NCBI RefSeq assembly: GCF_902167145.1
Contig: NC_050104.1
Span: 7,772,001-7,836,000, forward strand
Direction of reading: 5' to 3'
DNA: 64,000 nt
Source: Zea mays
Taxonomy: Eukaryota > Streptophyta > Magnoliopsida > Poales > Poaceae
In this document: in pieces, positions 62,383-64,000 of the stretch
How the letters are laid out: each line of letters starts with the position of its first letter
Numbering within the stretch: position 1 is the first letter of the stretch
Made by a program: the position numbers and the translations under genes
The notes under the pieces: model-generated
Seen by the model: the letters and a program-made list of their open reading frames with translations, nothing else
The model's database searches: none
What the model was told of the DNA's origin: nothing

Positions 62383-64000
62383 TATCGGGGACCATAATTA
62401 GGGGTACCCTCAAGACTCCTAATTCTCAGCTGGTAACCCCCATCAGCACAAAGCTGCAAAGGCCTGATGGGTGCGACTAAGTCAGGGATCGGTCCATTCG
62501 AGGGACTCGATCACGCCTCGCCCGAGCCTAGCCTCGGGCAAGGGCAGCCGACCCCAGAGGATCTCCGTCTCACCCGAGGTCCCCCTCCAGCGACGAACAT
62601 ACTTCCGGCTCGCCCGAGGCCCAGTCTTCGCCAAGAAGCAACCCTGGCCAAATCGCCACGCCAACCGACCAAATCGCAGGGGCATTTAATGCAAAGGTGG
62701 CCTGACACCTTTATCCTGACGCGCGTCCTCCAGTCGACAGAGCCGAAGTGACCGCAGTCACTTCGCCGCTCCACTGACCGGCCTGACAGAAGGACAGCGC
62801 CGCCTGCGCCGCTCCGACTGCTATGCCGCTCGACAGAGTGAGGCTGACAGGCAGTCAGGCCCGACCTCAGGCACCATAGGAAACTCCGCTTCGCCCGACC
62901 CAGGGCTCGGACTCGGGCTCAGCCCCGGAAGACGGCGAACTCCGCTCCGCCCGACCCAGGGCACGGACTCGGGCTCAGCCCCGGAAGACGACGAACTCCG
63001 CTCCGCCCGACCCAGGGCTCGGACTCGGGCTCAGCCCCGGAAGACGGCGAACTCCGCTCCGCCCTACCCAGGGCTCGGACTCGAGCTCAGCCCCGGAAGA
63101 CGACGAACTCCGCTCCGCCCGACCCAGGGCTCGGACTCGGGCTCAGTCTCGGAAGACGGCCAACTCCGCTCCGCCCGACCCAGGGCTCGGACTCGGGCTC
63201 AGCCCCAGAAGACGACGAACTCCGCTTCGCCCGACCCCAGGGCTCAGACTCAGCCCTGGCCTCAGCCGACAGTCTCCGCCTCGCCCGACCCAAGGGCTCG
63301 GACTCGACCTCGGCCACGGAAGACAGACTCGACCTCGACCTCGGAGGAGCCTCCACATCGCCCAACCTAGGGCGCGGACCGACCACATCAACAGGAGGCG
63401 CCATCATTACCCTACCCGAAGCTGACTCAGGCTACGGGGAACAAGACCGGCGTCCCATCCGCCAGACAAGTAATGATGGCACCCCGCACGCTCTCTGACA
63501 ACGACGGCTCTCAGCCCCCTTACGGAAGCAAGAGGACGTCAGCAAGGACTCAACAGCCCCGACAGCTGTCCTTCCGCCAGGCTCCAGCGCTCCTCCGACG
63601 GCCACGACACCACACGAACTGGGTGCCAAAACCTCTCCGGCCGCCACGATGGCATGTACTTAGGGCGCTAGCTCTCCTCCGCTAGACACGTTAGCACTCT
63701 GCTACACCCCCATTGTACACCTGGATCCTCTCCTTGCGCCTATAAAAGGAAGGACCCGGGCCCTCTTAGAGGGGGTGGGCCGCGCGGGGAAGAGGACGGG
63801 ACTGGCGCTCGCGTGAGGCCGCTCGCTCCCTCCCGCGTGGAACGCTTGTAACCCCCTACTGCAAGCGCACCCGACCTGGGCGCGGGACGAACATGAAGGC
63901 CGCGGGATTTCCACCTCTCTCACGCCCGTCTCCGGCTGCCTTCTTCCCCCCTTCGCGCTCGGCCTCGCGCCGACCCATCTGGGCTGGGGCACGCGGCGAC
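62383..64000 (+). repeat. Second Huck-like LTR, running off the window
   Basis: From TATCGGGGACCATAATTAGG (TA instead of the expected TG) it follows the Huck-like LTR through the 56-bp array (units from about 62882, six full plus a partial), the TATA box at 63740-63747 and ATCTGGGCTGGGGCACGCGG at the window end. About 50 bp of LTR remain outside. Whether it is a solo LTR or a full element cannot be seen. It differs from 5542-7213 at many positions, so it is a separate insertion. Confidence 0.9.
62882..63270 (+). repeat. 56-bp tandem array in the second Huck-like LTR
   Basis: Units begin near 62882, 62938, 62994, 63050, 63106, 63162 and 63218 (partial), with CTCAGCCCCGGAAGACG rather than the CTAAGCCCC variant dominating, so the array evolved separately. 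Confidence 0.88.

Overview
This is a stretch of a large, repeat-rich grass genome, almost certainly maize (Zea mays). Two intact nuclear genes with plant introns (a PIP1 aquaporin and an organellar-type small heat shock protein) sit among nested LTR retrotransposons whose LTRs, primer sites and proteins resemble the maize Huck, Cinful/Zeon and Ji/Opie families. Family names are from recognition, not from a search. I found no rRNA, tRNA, CRISPR array or bacterial-style operon.

Layout. 1-2950: the end of a CACTA DNA transposon lies in the RT region of a Cinful-like Ty3 element, which itself lies in a Ty1/copia gag. 2951-3624: Tourist-like MITEs. 3995-5423: PIP1 aquaporin gene, + strand, two coding exons. 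5424-about 27172: an old copia element; its 5' LTR is split by a 14,068-bp Huck-like Ty3 element (5542-19609, target duplication TATGT), and its 3' LTR holds a MITE. 27173-28700: small HSP gene, + strand, two coding exons, with a heat-shock-element-like site and TATA box in the 390 bp left between the copia and the ATG. 28701-30251: intergenic with two MITEs. 30252-34247: an internally deleted Ty3 element on the - strand. 35100-42517: a related Ty3 element on the + strand, decayed and holding two MITEs. 42523-60030: a probable solo LTR (flanks CAGAG), containing a Zeon-like non-autonomous Ty3 element (42667-59561, TSD GGTTG), which contains a complete Sirevirus (47480-56990, TSD CCTTC) with open gag and pol frames. 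60036-64000: a Ty3 protease relic, a Tourist-like MITE, a 627-bp element with a 10-bp target duplication, and the start of another Huck-like LTR that runs off the window.

How it fits together. The two host genes are unrelated in function: water/solute transport at the plasma membrane, and an ATP-independent chaperone probably in mitochondria. Without the retroelements they would lie roughly 2.5 kb apart. The rest is insertion history, with relative order fixed by the target-site duplications: the Sirevirus is the youngest large insertion (about 7 differences between its 1,320-bp LTRs) and the only element that looks potentially autonomous. The Huck-like element keeps one 2,140-codon gag-pol frame broken by four stops. 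The Zeon-like element lacks pol and carries a separate antisense gene. I see no convincing previously undescribed system. The most interesting signals are a shared CGGAC-N-GTCCG palindrome in unrelated elements, the antisense spliced gene of the Zeon-like element, the arrayed polypurine-tract-like motifs and splice-acceptor-like gag/pol junction of the Sirevirus, and the transposon positions beside the heat-shock promoter.
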